DNA of 64,000 nt from Pseudomonadota bacterium (GTDB lineage: Bacteria; Pseudomonadota; Gammaproteobacteria; Burkholderiales; Rhodocyclaceae), in contig JAKOTN010000026.1 in assembly GCA_029776255.1 (NCBI GenBank), positions 179,024 through 243,023 of the forward strand, read 5' to 3'. The position numbers and the translations under genes were made by a program. The notes below the pieces were generated by a model, which worked only from the letters and a program-made list of their open reading frames with translations, had not been told where the DNA came from and did no database searches. This document shows, piece after piece, positions 1 to 10,147 of this stretch (its first letter is position 1; the number at the start of each line of letters is the position of its first letter).

Positions 1-39
1 TATCGCTTCATCTCTGCACCACGCGCTTATTCCGAACCG

Positions 40-360
40 TCAGGCGGTAACTAGCACCGTTTCGTCACTCCGCTTTTCTCCTTTATTATCCAGCCATGCC
101 ACGGAGATACGATCGCCCATTTTCAACCCTTTGGCATAAAAAGAAAAGAGGGGATTGCGCGATATGGCGGTATTCAGTTGCCCGCGAACCAGGACATTGC
201 CGTTGGCGCTAACGACAAACGTCTCGATGAAGTGGGCCGGAATCGTTCTGCCGCTATCCGGATCTTTGCGCTGTCCGGTTTCCATCGGATGGGGCATCAG
301 AATACGAATCTCGGCGGTGTCCCCCTGCAGGGTGGCGCGCAACTTAATGGGTTCAGGCAT
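40..360 (-). CDS. soxZ: Sulfur-oxidation carrier subunit SoxZ
   Basis: Reads as SoxZ (106 aa, usual family length), the small immunoglobulin-fold partner of SoxY. In the periplasm the SoxYZ heterodimer carries sulfur intermediates on a SoxY cysteine during thiosulfate oxidation. The opening MPEPIKLRA and the internal HPMETGQRKD segment are typical of the family. No signal peptide is visible, which fits SoxZ being exported as a passenger with Tat-targeted SoxY. It lies 12 bases downstream of soxY on the same strand. Other sox genes, if present, would lie beyond base 1. Only 39 bases remain to the window edge and hold nothing I can name. Confidence 0.93.
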   Translation of the reverse strand: MPEPIKLRATLQGDTAEIRILMPHPMETGQRKDPDSGRTIPAHFIETFVVSANGNVLVRGQLNTAISRNPLFSFYAKGLKMGDRISVAWLDNKGEKRSDETVLVTA

Positions 361-372
361 GGCGCGGTGCGT

Positions 373-867
373 TCAAGCGCCGCAGCCGCCGAGTGTGACT
401 CGGACATCCCGGCTGGCATGATAGATTTTGCCGTCCATCGCTTTCACAAGCACGCGAATCCGTGAAGATTCCGCCATCTTGAGTTGCAAACGGGTGTGCG
501 GCACAGCGCCATTGGCGAAAGCAAGGCTGGCCGCCAAGGGCATGGGGTTTTTGTCGACGAAAACCATGATCGTTTGACCGGCTGGAATAGCGCTGACGAT
601 TTCAATGGCCACCTGCGCACCGTTCTCGGCCACGTCTGGCGCCTTGATGACGATGCCGCCGCTCTCCATGGAACTGGTCCCGCCAACCGCCTTCAAGGCG
701 TCGGGCAGATTGGTCGCCGTGAAAGCCGGTCGGTTCCAGTCAGCGGCCAAAACGCGCAAAGGCGTCAACAAGCCGCCTGCGAGCAGCGGCCCCAAGGTGC
801 AGCCGGCACCGGCGGCCTTCAGTAACAGCCGACGCAGACGGTGGATTTCCAGAGCGGCATCGCGCAT
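373..867 (-). CDS. soxY: Thiosulfate-oxidation carrier protein SoxY
   Basis: 164-aa SoxY, the sulfur-carrying subunit of the periplasmic Sox system. The C-terminus ends GGCGA; the cysteine three residues from the end is the swinging-arm residue to which sulfur intermediates attach, and the usual ending is GGCGG. The N-terminus has a twin-arginine-like motif (RRLLLK) before a hydrophobic stretch ending near LAA, so Tat export is likely although the canonical phenylalanine is replaced by leucine. I chose the ATG at 867 because the open frame upstream (to 1065) runs through moaC and is low complexity. It starts 4 bases after the moaC stop, so the two are probably co-transcribed, an unusual pairing. 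Confidence 0.92.
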   Translation of the reverse strand: MRDAALEIHRLRRLLLKAAGAGCTLGPLLAGGLLTPLRVLAADWNRPAFTATNLPDALKAVGGTSSMESGGIVIKAPDVAENGAQVAIEIVSAIPAGQTIMVFVDKNPMPLAASLAFANGAVPHTRLQLKMAESSRIRVLVKAMDGKIYHASRDVRVTLGGCGA

Positions 868-871
868 GGTG

Positions 872-1360
872 TCAGGTTGCCGTCCAATGCCCGGACTTGC
901 CGCCGCTTTTTTCCAGCAAGCGGATGCCCTCGATGCGCATGCCACGGTCCATGGCCTTGCACATGTCGTAGATGGTGAGCAGGCCGACGCTGGTCGCGCA
1001 CAGGGCTTCCATCTCGACGCCGGTGCGGCCGGAGCATTCGGCGCTGCTGGTGCATTCGACGGCATCGGCTTGCCGGTCGATCACGAAATCGACCGCGACC
1101 CTGGTCAGCGCGAGGGGGTGGCAAAGCGGAATCAAATCGGCGGTTCGCTTTGCCGCCTGAATCGCGGCGATTCTGGCGACGCCGAGCACATCGCCCTTGG
1201 CGGCGGAACCGGCGGCGATTTGCGCCAGTGTCTCGGGGCGCATCACGATGCGGCCCGTGGCCGTCGCCCGCCGGCTGGTTTCAGGCTTCTCGCCGACGTC
1301 GACCATCTGCGCCTGGCCTTGATGATCGAAATGGGACAGTGGATTCGGACTCGCGGACAT
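872..1360 (-). CDS. moaC: Cyclic pyranopterin monophosphate synthase MoaC
   Basis: 162-aa MoaC, which converts the cyclised GTP intermediate made by MoaA into cyclic pyranopterin monophosphate in molybdenum cofactor synthesis. Diagnostic segments are visible: [13 protein letters not shown] near the N-terminus, the LIPLCHPL motif near residue 75, [20 protein letters not shown], and a lysine-rich C-terminus ([10 protein letters not shown]). The open frame extends about 940 bases upstream, but everything before MSASPNP is antisense to bepA and looks nothing like MoaC. It heads a probable moaC-soxY-soxZ transcript and is divergent from bepA. Confidence 0.95.
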   Translation of the reverse strand: MSASPNPLSHFDHQGQAQMVDVGEKPETSRRATATGRIVMRPETLAQIAAGSAAKGDVLGVARIAAIQAAKRTADLIPLCHPLALTRVAVDFVIDRQADAVECTSSAECSGRTGVEMEALCATSVGLLTIYDMCKAMDRGMRIEGIRLLEKSGGKSGHWTAT

Positions 1361-1483
1361 GATCAGGAGGGAACCAAGGGTGGGACGCCGCCAGAGAGTG
1401 GCGCTCGGTAACGCGCGGTAACAATGGAAGGCATCCAAGTGGGTATCATAGCACCATCTCTCTTCGCACCCGTCGGAGCTCCG

Positions 1484-2953
1484 TTGAACAGAATCGTTAC
1501 CACAGTCACTTCCCTGAGCCTGGCGGCGTTGTTGTCCCTGCCCTGCGCCTTGTCGTCGGCCGACGAACTGCCGGATTTGGGCGAGGCGGCGCGAGCGGAA
1601 CTTTCGCCGCAGATCGAGCGCAAGATCGGCGAACGGATCATGAACGAAATCCGCCTGCGCGAACCCAGCTATGTGGACGACCCGGAAATCACCGACTACC
1701 TCAGCCGGCTGGGCAATCGTCTGGTGGCCGCCAGCGCCAATCCAACCGCCGATTGCCAGTTTTTTGCCATCCGCGACAACACGATCAACGCCTTCGCCAT
1801 GTTCGGTGGCTTCATCGGTGTCAACACCGGCACGATTCTCGCCGCCCAGTCGGAATCCGAACTGGCGGGCGTGCTGGCGCACGAAATTTCGCACGTGATG
1901 CAAAACCACCTCGCCCGGCAAATCGCGCGCGAGAAGCAGAACTCGATCGCCACGATGATCGCCATGGCGGTCGGCATCCTGGCCGCCCGGTCGAATTCGC
2001 AGGTGGCCACGGCGACCATCGCCTCCGCGCAGGCCGGTTCGATTCAGTCGCAACTGGCCTACAGCCGCGATTTCGAACGCGAGGCCGACCGCATCGGCTT
2101 TCAAACCCTGAGTCAGGCCCACTACGACGTGCGCGGCATGGGCGATTTCTTTGCTCGCTTGCAGTTGGCCGGACGCGTCTACGAAAACAACGCGCCGGTG
2201 TATCTGCGCTCGCACCCGCTGACCGTCGAGCGCATCGCGGACATGCAGAACCGGGCGGAAAACGCGCCTTACCGGCAGGTGTCCGACAGCCTCGAATTTC
2301 ACCTCGTGCGTGCCCGGCTGCGCGCCCAGATGGGGGCGCCAAGCGAGGAAATCGGCGAGTTCTCACGGCAGATTCAAGAAAAGAAATACGCCTCCGAAGC
2401 CGCCAGCCGCTACGGCCTGGCCTACTCCTGGTGGCGGGCCAAGGACTTCGTCGCCGCGCAACGCGAACTCGATGCGCTGCTCGCGCTCAAGGTGTCGTCG
2501 CCGATGATCGCCAGCCTGGCGGCCGAAATCAAACTGGCGCGTGGCGACAATGCCGGCGCGCTGCTCGGTTACCGCGAGGCGCTACAGCGCTACCCGCAAG
2601 CCAAAGCGTTGATCCATGGCTATGCCGAGGCGCTGCTCACCGCCAAGCAGTACGACCGCGGCCTACTGTTCCTTGAATCGCAGTTGCAGGCCAACGGCAC
2701 CGACTACAAACTCTACGGACTACAGGCGAAAACATTCGCGCTCGCCGGCAAACGCCTGCAACAACACCGCGCCCAGGCCGAGTTTTACTACCTTCAGGGA
2801 CAACTGGGACCGGCCGTCGAACAGTTGCAATTCGCGCAACAAGCGGGTGACGGCAACTTTTTCGAGCAATCGGTGGTCGATGCGCGGCTACGCGAACTGC
2901 GCAAGCAACAGGCCGAGGAACTGAAGGAAAAACGGCAGGGGAATGGCGTTTAG
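1484..2953 (+). CDS. bepA: Periplasmic beta-barrel-assembly protease BepA (M48 family)
   Basis: M48 zinc metallopeptidase with C-terminal tetratricopeptide repeats, matching BepA (YfgC), which degrades or chaperones stalled outer-membrane proteins and LptD at the BAM complex. The zinc motif HEISH lies near residue 136 and the third ligand lies in the downstream EADRIG segment. From about residue 290 helical repeats follow. I prefer the TTG at 1484 over the ATG at 1424. From TTG the protein begins with a clean Sec signal peptide ending SSA/DE, a GGAG box sits 5 bases upstream, and the length (489 aa) nearly equals that of E. coli BepA. A possible -10 (TATCAT, 1444-1449) lies downstream of the ATG. 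Confidence 0.9.
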   Translation: MNRIVTTVTSLSLAALLSLPCALSSADELPDLGEAARAELSPQIERKIGERIMNEIRLREPSYVDDPEITDYLSRLGNRLVAASANPTADCQFFAIRDNTINAFAMFGGFIGVNTGTILAAQSESELAGVLAHEISHVMQNHLARQIAREKQNSIATMIAMAVGILAARSNSQVATATIASAQAGSIQSQLAYSRDFEREADRIGFQTLSQAHYDVRGMGDFFARLQLAGRVYENNAPVYLRSHPLTVERIADMQNRAENAPYRQVSDSLEFHLVRARLRAQMGAPSEEIGEFSRQIQEKKYASEAASRYGLAYSWWRAKDFVAAQRELDALLALKVSSPMIASLAAEIKLARGDNAGALLGYREALQRYPQAKALIHGYAEALLTAKQYDRGLLFLESQLQANGTDYKLYGLQAKTFALAGKRLQQHRAQAEFYYLQGQLGPAVEQLQFAQQAGDGNFFEQSVVDARLRELRKQQAEELKEKRQGNGV

Positions 2954-2997
2954 AATACGCCCTTGCGCTTTTCCATCCCATTGTCGCGGACCACACC

Positions 2998-3225
2998 ATG
3001 CATTACGACCGAGAGCTAGACGTCAAGGGGCTGAATTGCCCCTTGCCCATTTTGCGCACCAAGAAAACGCTCGCCGAGATGTCGTCGGGCGAAGTTCTGC
3101 GGATACTGGCCACCGACCCCGGCTCGGTCAAGGATTTCCAGGCCTTCGCCAGGCAAACCGGCAACGAGTTGTTGTCCAGCACCGAAACGCAGAAAGTCTT
3201 CGAGTATTTCCTCAAGCGTAAATAG
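2998..3225 (+). CDS. tusA: TusA-family sulfurtransferase
   Basis: 75-aa sulfur-carrier protein of the TusA/SirA family. The family motif CPLPIL (cysteine at residue 14) carries persulfide sulfur. TusA proteins relay sulfur to tRNA thiolation, molybdenum cofactor synthesis or, in sulfur oxidisers, the cytoplasmic sulfur pathway. Neighbouring soxYZ and moaC make a role outside tRNA modification plausible but unproven. It starts 44 bases after bepA with only a weak ribosome-binding site and is followed by pabBC on the same strand. Confidence 0.92.
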   Translation: MHYDRELDVKGLNCPLPILRTKKTLAEMSSGEVLRILATDPGSVKDFQAFARQTGNELLSSTETQKVFEYFLKRK

Positions 3226-3286
3226 CGCCCTCCCCGACGGACGACGGACCGACGCCAACTCGCCACCGCGCCGCGCGCGCCGCTTG

Positions 3287-5140
3287 ATGCCGACCGACGA
3301 ACCCTTCGCGCTGTTCGACGCCGACGATGGCGGCGCCCTGCGGCTGACCGATTTGCGGCACGCCGTTACCCTCGACGCCGCCACCGACCCGAAAGCGCTG
3401 CTGACCGCGCTCGAAGCCACCGCCGCGACCGGCCTGTGGATCGCGGTCACCGCAGACTACGCGCTCGGCACCCGCTTTGAACCGGCGGCCGCGGCCCGGG
3501 CCGACCCGGCGCGGCCCCTGCTGCGGGCCTGGGCTTTCGCGCGCGCCGACAACCTCGATCGCCACGCCGTAGACGACTTCCTGGCCGAACGCTTGGCGGC
3601 GCTTCCCGAAGCGCAACGATGGGCCGGTGTCGCCGAACTCGCGCCGGCGCTGACCGAAACCGCCCACGCCGAGCGGGTGCGCCGGATCGGCCGCTGGATC
3701 GCCGACGGCGACTGCTACCAGATCAACTTCACCTTCCCGCTGAACTTTCGGGTGTATGGTCACCCGCTGGCGCTTTACGCCCGCCTGCGCCAACGCCAGC
3801 CGGTGCGCTACGGCGGCGCCTTGTTCACCGACGAGGCGACGATTCTTTCCTTCTCGCCGGAACTATTCTTCGCCCGTCACGGCACCCGGGTGCACACCCA
3901 GCCGATGAAGGGCACCGCGCCGCGCGGCCGCACGCCACGGGCCGACGCCGCCCGCCGCGACGCCTTGCTGACGTCGGCCAAGGAACGCGCGGAAAACGTG
4001 ATGATCGTCGATCTGCTGCGCAACGACCTCGGGCGCCTCGCTCAGGCCGGCAAGGTGCGCGTGGAGGCGCTGTGCGCCGCCGAAGCGTATCCGACGCTGT
4101 GGCAGATGGTCTCCACCGTGTCCGCCGAATTGCCCGACGCCACGCTGGCCGACCTGTTCGGCGCGCTGTTTCCCTGCGGCTCGATCGCCGGCGCGCCGAA
4201 AATCCGCGCCATGCGGCGCATCGCTGAACTCGAAGACGCGCCGCGCGGCCACTACACCGGCGCGCTGGGCTGGCTCGCGCCCGGCGGCGACTGCCGCTTC
4301 AACGTCGCCATACGCAGCATCGAGTTCGATAGCGACGACGACGGCCAGAACCACCACCCCAAGACCACCGGTGGCGCCGGCCGATGCGCCCGGCTCGGCA
4401 TTGGCAGCGGCATCGTCGCCGACGCCGACCCACGGCGCGAATACGCCGAATGCCTGCTCAAGGCCCGCTTCCTCACCGCCGGCGATCCCGGTTTCGAACT
4501 CTTCGAAACCTTGCGCCTGACGGCCGGCGGCTACCCGCTGCTCACCGCGCATCTCGAACGCCTGCGAACCTCGGCGCGCGCGCTCGGCTTCGCCTGTCCG
4601 TTGGCGACCGTCACCGCCGCCCTCGCCGAACAACATGCCACCCTCGCCGCCCGTCAAGCGTCGGGCGAGTTCCGCGTCCGCCTCACCCTGACGCACGACG
4701 GACGCTGCCGCGTCGTCGCCTCGCCGCTGCCGGACATGGCCGACAGCGGTCGCCAACGCGTGGTGCTGGCGATTGAAACGCTGGCGGCGGGCGACTACCT
4801 GCGGCGCCACAAGACCACGGCGCGCGGCCCCTACGACCGCGCCCTGGCCGCGCTGGCCGGGCAACCGGCGATTTTCGACGCCATTTTCCTCAACGAACGC
4901 GGCGAGGTCTGCGAAGGCGCGCGCAGCAGCGTGTTCGTCGAGCGCCAAGGCGTGCTGCTGACGCCGCCGCTGCATTGCGGCCTGCTGCCCGGCGTCTTGC
5001 GACGCACCCTCCTCGAAGCGGGGCGCGTCGTCGAACGGGTGCTGCGCGTCGACGACCTGCGCACGGCCCCGGCCTTGTACGTCGGCAACGCCTTGCGCGG
5101 CCTGCTGCCGGTAACCCTCGAAACGGCGATGCGGGTGTAA
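3287..5140 (+). CDS. pabB: Aminodeoxychorismate synthase component I fused to 4-amino-4-deoxychorismate lyase
   Basis: 617-aa fusion supplying p-aminobenzoate for folate. Residues 1 to about 390 are a PabB chorismate-binding domain (DGDCYQINFT, PMKGTAPRG, ENVMIVDLLRND, CGSIAGAPK, then GIGSGIVADADP). Residues about 400 to 617 are a PabC-like class IV aminotransferase-fold lyase with the probable PLP lysine in RRHKTTARGPYD and the motif NERGEVCEGARSSVF. An acidic/His-rich insert of about 20 residues (starting DSDDDGQNHH) separates the RSIEF and GIGSG motifs, where most homologues are shorter. ATG at 3287 is used; TTG at 3284 is in frame just before it. Confidence 0.92.
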   Translation: MPTDEPFALFDADDGGALRLTDLRHAVTLDAATDPKALLTALEATAATGLWIAVTADYALGTRFEPAAAARADPARPLLRAWAFARADNLDRHAVDDFLAERLAALPEAQRWAGVAELAPALTETAHAERVRRIGRWIADGDCYQINFTFPLNFRVYGHPLALYARLRQRQPVRYGGALFTDEATILSFSPELFFARHGTRVHTQPMKGTAPRGRTPRADAARRDALLTSAKERAENVMIVDLLRNDLGRLAQAGKVRVEALCAAEAYPTLWQMVSTVSAELPDATLADLFGALFPCGSIAGAPKIRAMRRIAELEDAPRGHYTGALGWLAPGGDCRFNVAIRSIEFDSDDDGQNHHPKTTGGAGRCARLGIGSGIVADADPRREYAECLLKARFLTAGDPGFELFETLRLTAGGYPLLTAHLERLRTSARALGFACPLATVTAALAEQHATLAARQASGEFRVRLTLTHDGRCRVVASPLPDMADSGRQRVVLAIETLAAGDYLRRHKTTARGPYDRALAALAGQPAIFDAIFLNERGEVCEGARSSVFVERQGVLLTPPLHCGLLPGVLRRTLLEAGRVVERVLRVDDLRTAPALYVGNALRGLLPVTLETAMRV

Positions 5141-5158
5141 GCGCGCCTCGCGGGCGGG

Positions 5159-6664
5159 CTACGCGCGGCGCACCGGCAAGGAGCCGAAACTCTCGAGCGG
5201 CAGCAGCGTCGGCTGCCCGTCGCGTCCCGCAGCCGCAGGCAGCCATTCCCCCCAACCCACAACAGACTGCCGCCGTCCCCCACCGAGAACAGGCGCTCGC
5301 CGTCCGGCGAGAAGGCGCAGACGTTCACCGGATCCCGGTGAGCGTCCAGTATGGCCAGCGCGGCGCCGACGGGCGGGCCGGCAAGGGCAGCGTCAGCACG
5401 GGGCTGGCGTGCCGGTGACGGTCACCGATGAGCGCCGGCACGGCCGCCGGCGGGGTGCGGAAATGGAACTGCGTTCGATAAAAGCCGCTGTCGCGCCAGC
5501 GGCTGTCGGCGACCATGCAGTGGCGAAAGATCGTGCCGGCGAGGCGAATACCGTGCAGCATGGGCAGCTGCCAGCCGCTCTCTCGTGCGCGCAGCGCGTA
5601 GGCGAACAGCAATTCGCAGACCTCTCGCCGCTGGTCGCGCCGCCAGCCTTGCAGGGTGGCAAGCAGCGACGGCTCGGGGCCTCGGCGAGCAGATGGCCGA
5701 GAAAATCGAGCGTTTCGGGGCTCGGCGCCTGCATCGCCCAGGCCGCCGGTTCGTCGCGGCGCAACGCGGCGAACAGATAGTCGGCGAGAAAAAATTCCTG
5801 CGACGATCTGTGCGCGAAGCGGAAAGCGCTGGCGGGGCCATGGTCGACACCGGCGGGGAAGGTGGCGGTGCGCAGATCTTCTTCGGGCTGCTCGGGGTGC
5901 GGATCCCGGTAACGGCGGCGCAGTTCGGGCCGGCTGTCGAGCCAGGCGTGGAACTAGCTAGTCTTCGAGCTGGTCGACCGCCAGCGCGCGGTGGCCGCGC
6001 GCCCAGCGGTGAGCGGCGAGCCGCATCTTGTGGTCCGGCCAGATGTGATGCTTGCCGGCATCGCGCTCAAGCCAGCGCCGGGCCATGCGGCTCCTCGTGC
6101 TCCTCTTGCGCCTTGCGCAGACTGGTCGACCGACCGCTGATCGCCAGCCAGCACTCGTCGGGAATGGCCTAGACGATCAGCCAGTCGACCCGATGACGAA
6201 TCGCGGCGAGGTGAATGCCGACGGCTTCCATTTCGCCGCCGAGCAGAGTGCCGAAGCGGAGCGTCGGCCAGGACAGGCAGGCGTGCGGATCGGCGGCGCG
6301 GCACTGGTCGAGGGAGTTAAAGCGTTGGAAGAGCCTCGGCGAAGCCGGCGGCTTGCTCCCGCGCACGGTGAGACGACCGTCGGCGTTGATCCGCCCGAGA
6401 CCGTGGTCGCGGATGTCGTCGGACACCAGCACGTCGCCGATGCGCTGCTTGGCGGGGTTGACGCCGAAGGCGATGCCGACGCCGAGGAGCGCGCGCGGCC
6501 ACCACGCCTGGAGGCGTCATGCGCCGCCAGTTACGCTTCCCCTTCGCCCTGCTTGCTGACCCGGTGCACCACGCGCATGCCGCCGTGCACGCCGAGCAGG
6601 TTGTAGATGATGCCGGTGCGCGTTTCGGTTTTCGGCGGCCCGTCGGGCGAAAAGACTTGCCCGT
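5159..6664 (-). pseudogene. Decayed STAND-type NTPase gene: phosphorylase-like domain, NACHT remnant, WD40 remnant
   Basis: No intact frame spans this interval, but pieces in different minus-strand frames line up in domain order. From 6630 down to 6534 an N-terminal piece (IIYNLLGVHGGMRVV) ends in TAA at 6531-6533. From about 6486 to 6171 a nucleoside-phosphorylase-like piece carries GVGIAFGVNPAKQRIGDV, then FGTLLGGEMEAVGI and HRVDW, and ends in TAG at 6169-6171. From 6060 to 5962 a piece containing IWPDHKMRLAAHRWARG ends in TAG at 5959-5961. At 5757-5827 lies the STAND/NACHT signature FRFAHRSSQEFFLADYL. At 5250-5350 one WD40 repeat (DPVNVCAFSPDGERL) remains, and a frame-shifted C-terminus stops at 5159-5161. 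No P-loop is visible, so the ATPase core was deleted. It is convergent with pabBC and follows valS. Confidence 0.75.
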
Positions 6665-6673
6665 CGCCGGTGC

Positions 6674-9493
6674 CTACCGGCCGTCGAGGCGCGCGCGCCG
6701 CGGCTGGAGTTTTTCCAGCGTGGCGATGAAGTCCTTGAGGCGCTTTCTTTCCTGTTCGACCACGGCGGCGGGGGCGCGGGCGACGAAACTTTCGTTGGCC
6801 AGCTTGGCCTCGGCCTTGGCGACTTCGCCGGTGAGGCGGGCGATTTCCTTGTCCAGCCGCTCGCGTTCGACGGCGGTGTCGATCCGCACCTGCAGCATCA
6901 GCCGGGTTTCGCCGACGATGGCCACCGGCGCGCTGGCGTCGGCGGGTATTTCGTCGACCACCTGCACCGCCGACAGTTTGCACAGCGCGGTGAGGTAAGG
7001 GGCGTAGCGGTCGAGCGACTGGCGGTCGCCATGGACCAGCAGCGGCACGCGCACGGCCGGCGAGAGGTTCATTTCGCCGCGCAGGTTGCGGCAGGCGTAG
7101 GCCAGATCCTTGATCTGCCGCACCTCGGCTTCGCTGGCCGGGTCGAGCTTGTCGGCTTGCGGCCGCGGGTAGGCGGCGAGCATGATCGAGGCGTGCGTCT
7201 TGCGGCCGGCGATGGGCGCCACCGCCTGCCAGAGTTCCTCGGTGATGAACGGCAACAGCGGGTGCGCCAACCGCAGGACGGCTTCCAGCACGCGCGCCAG
7301 CGTCCGCCGCGTCGCGCGCACGCTGGCCTCGTCGCCGCCTTGCAGTTGAATCTTGGCCAGTTCGAGGTACCAGTCGCAGAACTCGTCCCAGATGAATTCG
7401 TGGATCGCGCGCGCGAGCAGGTCGAAACGGTAGTCGGCGAAGTGCTGAGCGATTTCGGTTTCGGTGCGCTGCAGCGTGCTGACGATCCAGCGGTCGGCGA
7501 AGGTGAAACGCAGCGCCGATGTGCATTGCGCGGGTGTGCGGGCGTCCAGGGCGAGGTCGTGACCGGCGGTGTGCATCAGCACGAAGCGGGTGGCGTTCCA
7601 CAGCTTGTTGCAGAAATTGCGATAGCCTTCGCAGCGGCCGAGGTCGAACTTGATGTCGCGGCCGGGGCTGGCCAGCGACAGGAAGGTGAATCGCAAGGCG
7701 TCGGTGCCAAAGGGCTGGATGCCTTGCGGAAATTCCTTGCGGGTGCGCTCTTCGATCTGTTTGGCCTGCCTGGGATTCATCAGGCCGCTGGTGCGCTTTT
7801 CGATCAGGTCGTCGAGGCCGATGCCGTCGATCAGGTCGATGGGGTCGAGAACGTTGCCCTTCGATTTGCTCATCTTCTGGCCTTCGGCGTCGCGGATCAG
7901 GCCGTGTACGTACACATGCTTGAAGGGGATCTTGCCGGTGATGTGTTTGGTCATCATCACCATCCGCGCCACCCAGAAGAAGATGATGTCGAAACCGGTG
8001 ACCAGTACCGTCGAGGGCAAATAAAGATCCAGCGCCGGGTTGGAAACCGCCGGCCATTCCGGCGTCCAGTCGAGGGTCGAGAAGGGCCACAGCGCCGAGG
8101 AGTACCAGGTGTCGAGCACGTCCGGATCGCGACGCAGCGCGCCGGCATAGCCTTGCGCGGTGGCCTCCGCGCGGGCTTCGTGTTCGTCGTGGGCGACGAA
8201 AATCCGGCCGTCGTCGCCATACCAGGCGGGGATCTGGTGCCCCCACCACAGTTGCCGCGAAATGCACCAATCCTGAATGTTGTTCAGCCACTGGTTGTAG
8301 GTGTTGACCCAGTTCTCGGGGAAAAATCTGATCTCGCCGTCGGCGACGCAGGAGAGCGCCTTGCCGGCGATGCTGCGGCCGTCGACGCCAGGTTTGCTCA
8401 TGGCGACGAACCATTGGTCGGTGAGCATCGGTTCGATCACCACGCCGGTACGGTCGCCGCGCGGGACCTTGAGCGCGTGCGCCTCCACCTTGTCGAGCAA
8501 ACCTTGCGCCTCAAGGTCGGCGACCACCCGCTTGCGGGCGTCGAAACGATCCAGCCCGCGATAACAGGCCGGGGCGTTGTCGTTGATCCGGGCGTCCAGC
8601 GTCAGGATCGGAATCGTTTCGAGCTTGTGGCGCTGGCCGACGGCGTAGTCGTTGAAATCGTGCGCCGGCGTGACCTTGACGCAGCCGGTCCCGAAGGCGA
8701 GGTCGACGTAAGCGTCGGCGATGATCGGAATCTCGCGGTCGCAAAGCGGCAGCTTGACCGTTTTGCCGAGCAGGTGCCGATAGCGCTCGTCTTCCGGATG
8801 CACCATCACCGCGGTGTCGCCGAGCATCGTCTCCGGCCGGGTGGTGGCGACGGTCAACGTCGCGCTGCCATCGGCCAGCGGGTAGCGGATGTGCCACAAG
8901 TGGCCCTGCTCTTCTTCCTGGACCACTTCCAGGTCGGAAACGGCGGTTTGCAGCACCGGGTCCCAGTTGACCAGCCGTTTGCCGCGATAGATCAACCCTT
9001 CGCGATAGAGGCGGACGAAGGTTTCGGTGACGATTTTCGACAGGCCGCTGTCCATGGTGAAGCGTTCGCGCGTCCAGTCCGGCGAGGTGCCGAGGCGACG
9101 CATCTGCTTGGTGATGGTGTTGCCGGAAAACTCCTTCCACTCCCAGACTTTTTCGAGGAATTTCTCGCGCCCGAGGTCGTGCCGCGAAAGGCCTTGCGCG
9201 TCAAGTTGGCGCTCGACGACGATTTGCGTGGCGATGCCCGCGTGATCGGTGCCGGGTTGCCACAGGGTGTTGTCGCCACGCATGCGGTGGTAGCGGGTCA
9301 GCGCATCCATGATCGCCTGGTTGAAACCGTGCCCCATGTGCAGCGTGCCGGTGACGTTGGGCGGCGGCAACAGGATGCAGAAGGCTTGTTCGGTCGCGGG
9401 GTCGAGACCGGCGGCAAAATGGCCGGCGGCTTCCCAGGCGGGGTACCAGCGACGCTCGATGTCTGCCGGTTCGAAGCTCTTGGCGAGTTCCAT
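6674..9493 (-). CDS. valS: Valyl-tRNA synthetase
   Basis: 939-aa class I aminoacyl-tRNA synthetase charging tRNA-Val. The HIGH-like motif appears as LHMGH near residue 50 and the KMSKS motif as KMSKSKGN near residue 540. The editing domain contains [12 protein letters not shown], and the C-terminus forms the valine-specific coiled-coil (repeated acidic/basic heptads before PRRARL). The open frame on the opposite strand across this gene is a codon-bias shadow. A TATAAT box lies 32 bases upstream of the ATG. Confidence 0.98.
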   Translation of the reverse strand: MELAKSFEPADIERRWYPAWEAAGHFAAGLDPATEQAFCILLPPPNVTGTLHMGHGFNQAIMDALTRYHRMRGDNTLWQPGTDHAGIATQIVVERQLDAQGLSRHDLGREKFLEKVWEWKEFSGNTITKQMRRLGTSPDWTRERFTMDSGLSKIVTETFVRLYREGLIYRGKRLVNWDPVLQTAVSDLEVVQEEEQGHLWHIRYPLADGSATLTVATTRPETMLGDTAVMVHPEDERYRHLLGKTVKLPLCDREIPIIADAYVDLAFGTGCVKVTPAHDFNDYAVGQRHKLETIPILTLDARINDNAPACYRGLDRFDARKRVVADLEAQGLLDKVEAHALKVPRGDRTGVVIEPMLTDQWFVAMSKPGVDGRSIAGKALSCVADGEIRFFPENWVNTYNQWLNNIQDWCISRQLWWGHQIPAWYGDDGRIFVAHDEHEARAEATAQGYAGALRRDPDVLDTWYSSALWPFSTLDWTPEWPAVSNPALDLYLPSTVLVTGFDIIFFWVARMVMMTKHITGKIPFKHVYVHGLIRDAEGQKMSKSKGNVLDPIDLIDGIGLDDLIEKRTSGLMNPRQAKQIEERTRKEFPQGIQPFGTDALRFTFLSLASPGRDIKFDLGRCEGYRNFCNKLWNATRFVLMHTAGHDLALDARTPAQCTSALRFTFADRWIVSTLQRTETEIAQHFADYRFDLLARAIHEFIWDEFCDWYLELAKIQLQGGDEASVRATRRTLARVLEAVLRLAHPLLPFITEELWQAVAPIAGRKTHASIMLAAYPRPQADKLDPASEAEVRQIKDLAYACRNLRGEMNLSPAVRVPLLVHGDRQSLDRYAPYLTALCKLSAVQVVDEIPADASAPVAIVGETRLMLQVRIDTAVERERLDKEIARLTGEVAKAEAKLANESFVARAPAAVVEQERKRLKDFIATLEKLQPRRARLDGR

Positions 9494-9524
9494 GGGGGTT
9501 TACTGGTGAATTTCGGGAGCCCGC

Positions 9525-9530
9525 ATTATA
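9525..9530 (-). promoter_or_regulatory. Probable -10 box of valS
   Basis: Perfect TATAAT on the minus strand (plus strand ATTATA), predicting transcription start near 9518 and a leader of about 25 bases. I see no convincing -35 at 16-18 bases upstream, so the call rests on the -10 match and position. Confidence 0.45.
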
Positions 9531-9607
9531 CCGGAACGCCCCGCGCGCCCGACGGCTGGCCATCCGGCCGATCGATTCGGCGCGCCGGCCGCGGAGGCGT
9601 TCAGCCG

Positions 9608-10147
9608 TCAACGGCCGCAAAAAGGCGCCACGCCATCCGGACCGCGCAGATCCTGCCGCTGGTGGCTGGTGCGCACGATACCCGTCGAGGCGTCGAACAA
9701 CACGTCGAAACGCGCCAGCTGGTTCCAGCCATCGCAGAACGGCCATTCCCAGACCAGTTCGTCGCGCGCCTGATAGTAGTCGGTCCATTGCGGAACGGGC
9801 GGGCCGATCAGGCGCAGCACCGACGCCTGATTGTCCCCTGGCCGAATGCGCGCGAAGTGCGCCATGTCCAGCACGTTTTCGATACGCAGCAGCCGCCCAT
9901 CGGGACCGACGAAGACCATATAGGTGTGCGGCCCCCCAGGCCCGCGCGGGTAAGCGAGCTGCACGCCGCCGTCGGCGTCGCGCCAGTTCATCGCCGGCTC
10001 GCCCATCGTGGCCATGATTTCGGGCAGCGTCGCCACTCCCGGCTGCAAGCCTCTGCCGCTGTAGCCCGCACACGCGGCAAGCGACAGCGCGGCCCACGCG
10101 ACGAGCGGGCGGCACCCGCGCCAGTTTCGAATCAATCCAGGGTTCAT
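9608..10147 (-). CDS. Putative outer-membrane lipoprotein, SmpA/BamE-like fold
   Basis: 179-aa predicted lipoprotein: a basic N-terminus, a hydrophobic stretch and a lipobox ending LAAC with the lipidated cysteine at residue 26. The mature part has short repeated segments (a threshold-like GEPAMNWRDADG and later DNQASVLRLIGPP) of the kind seen in SmpA/OmlA-type beta-sandwich lipoproteins. No precise function can be assigned. The gene lies alone upstream of valS and diverges from the gene at 10258. Confidence 0.7.
   Translation of the reverse strand: MNPGLIRNWRGCRPLVAWAALSLAACAGYSGRGLQPGVATLPEIMATMGEPAMNWRDADGGVQLAYPRGPGGPHTYMVFVGPDGRLLRIENVLDMAHFARIRPGDNQASVLRLIGPPVPQWTDYYQARDELVWEWPFCDGWNQLARFDVLFDASTGIVRTSHQRQDLRGPDGVAPFCGR

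Noticed and set aside
1361..2302. N-terminal extension of the moaC frame
   Set aside because: It is antisense to bepA, has no MoaC similarity, and MoaC is full length from 1360.
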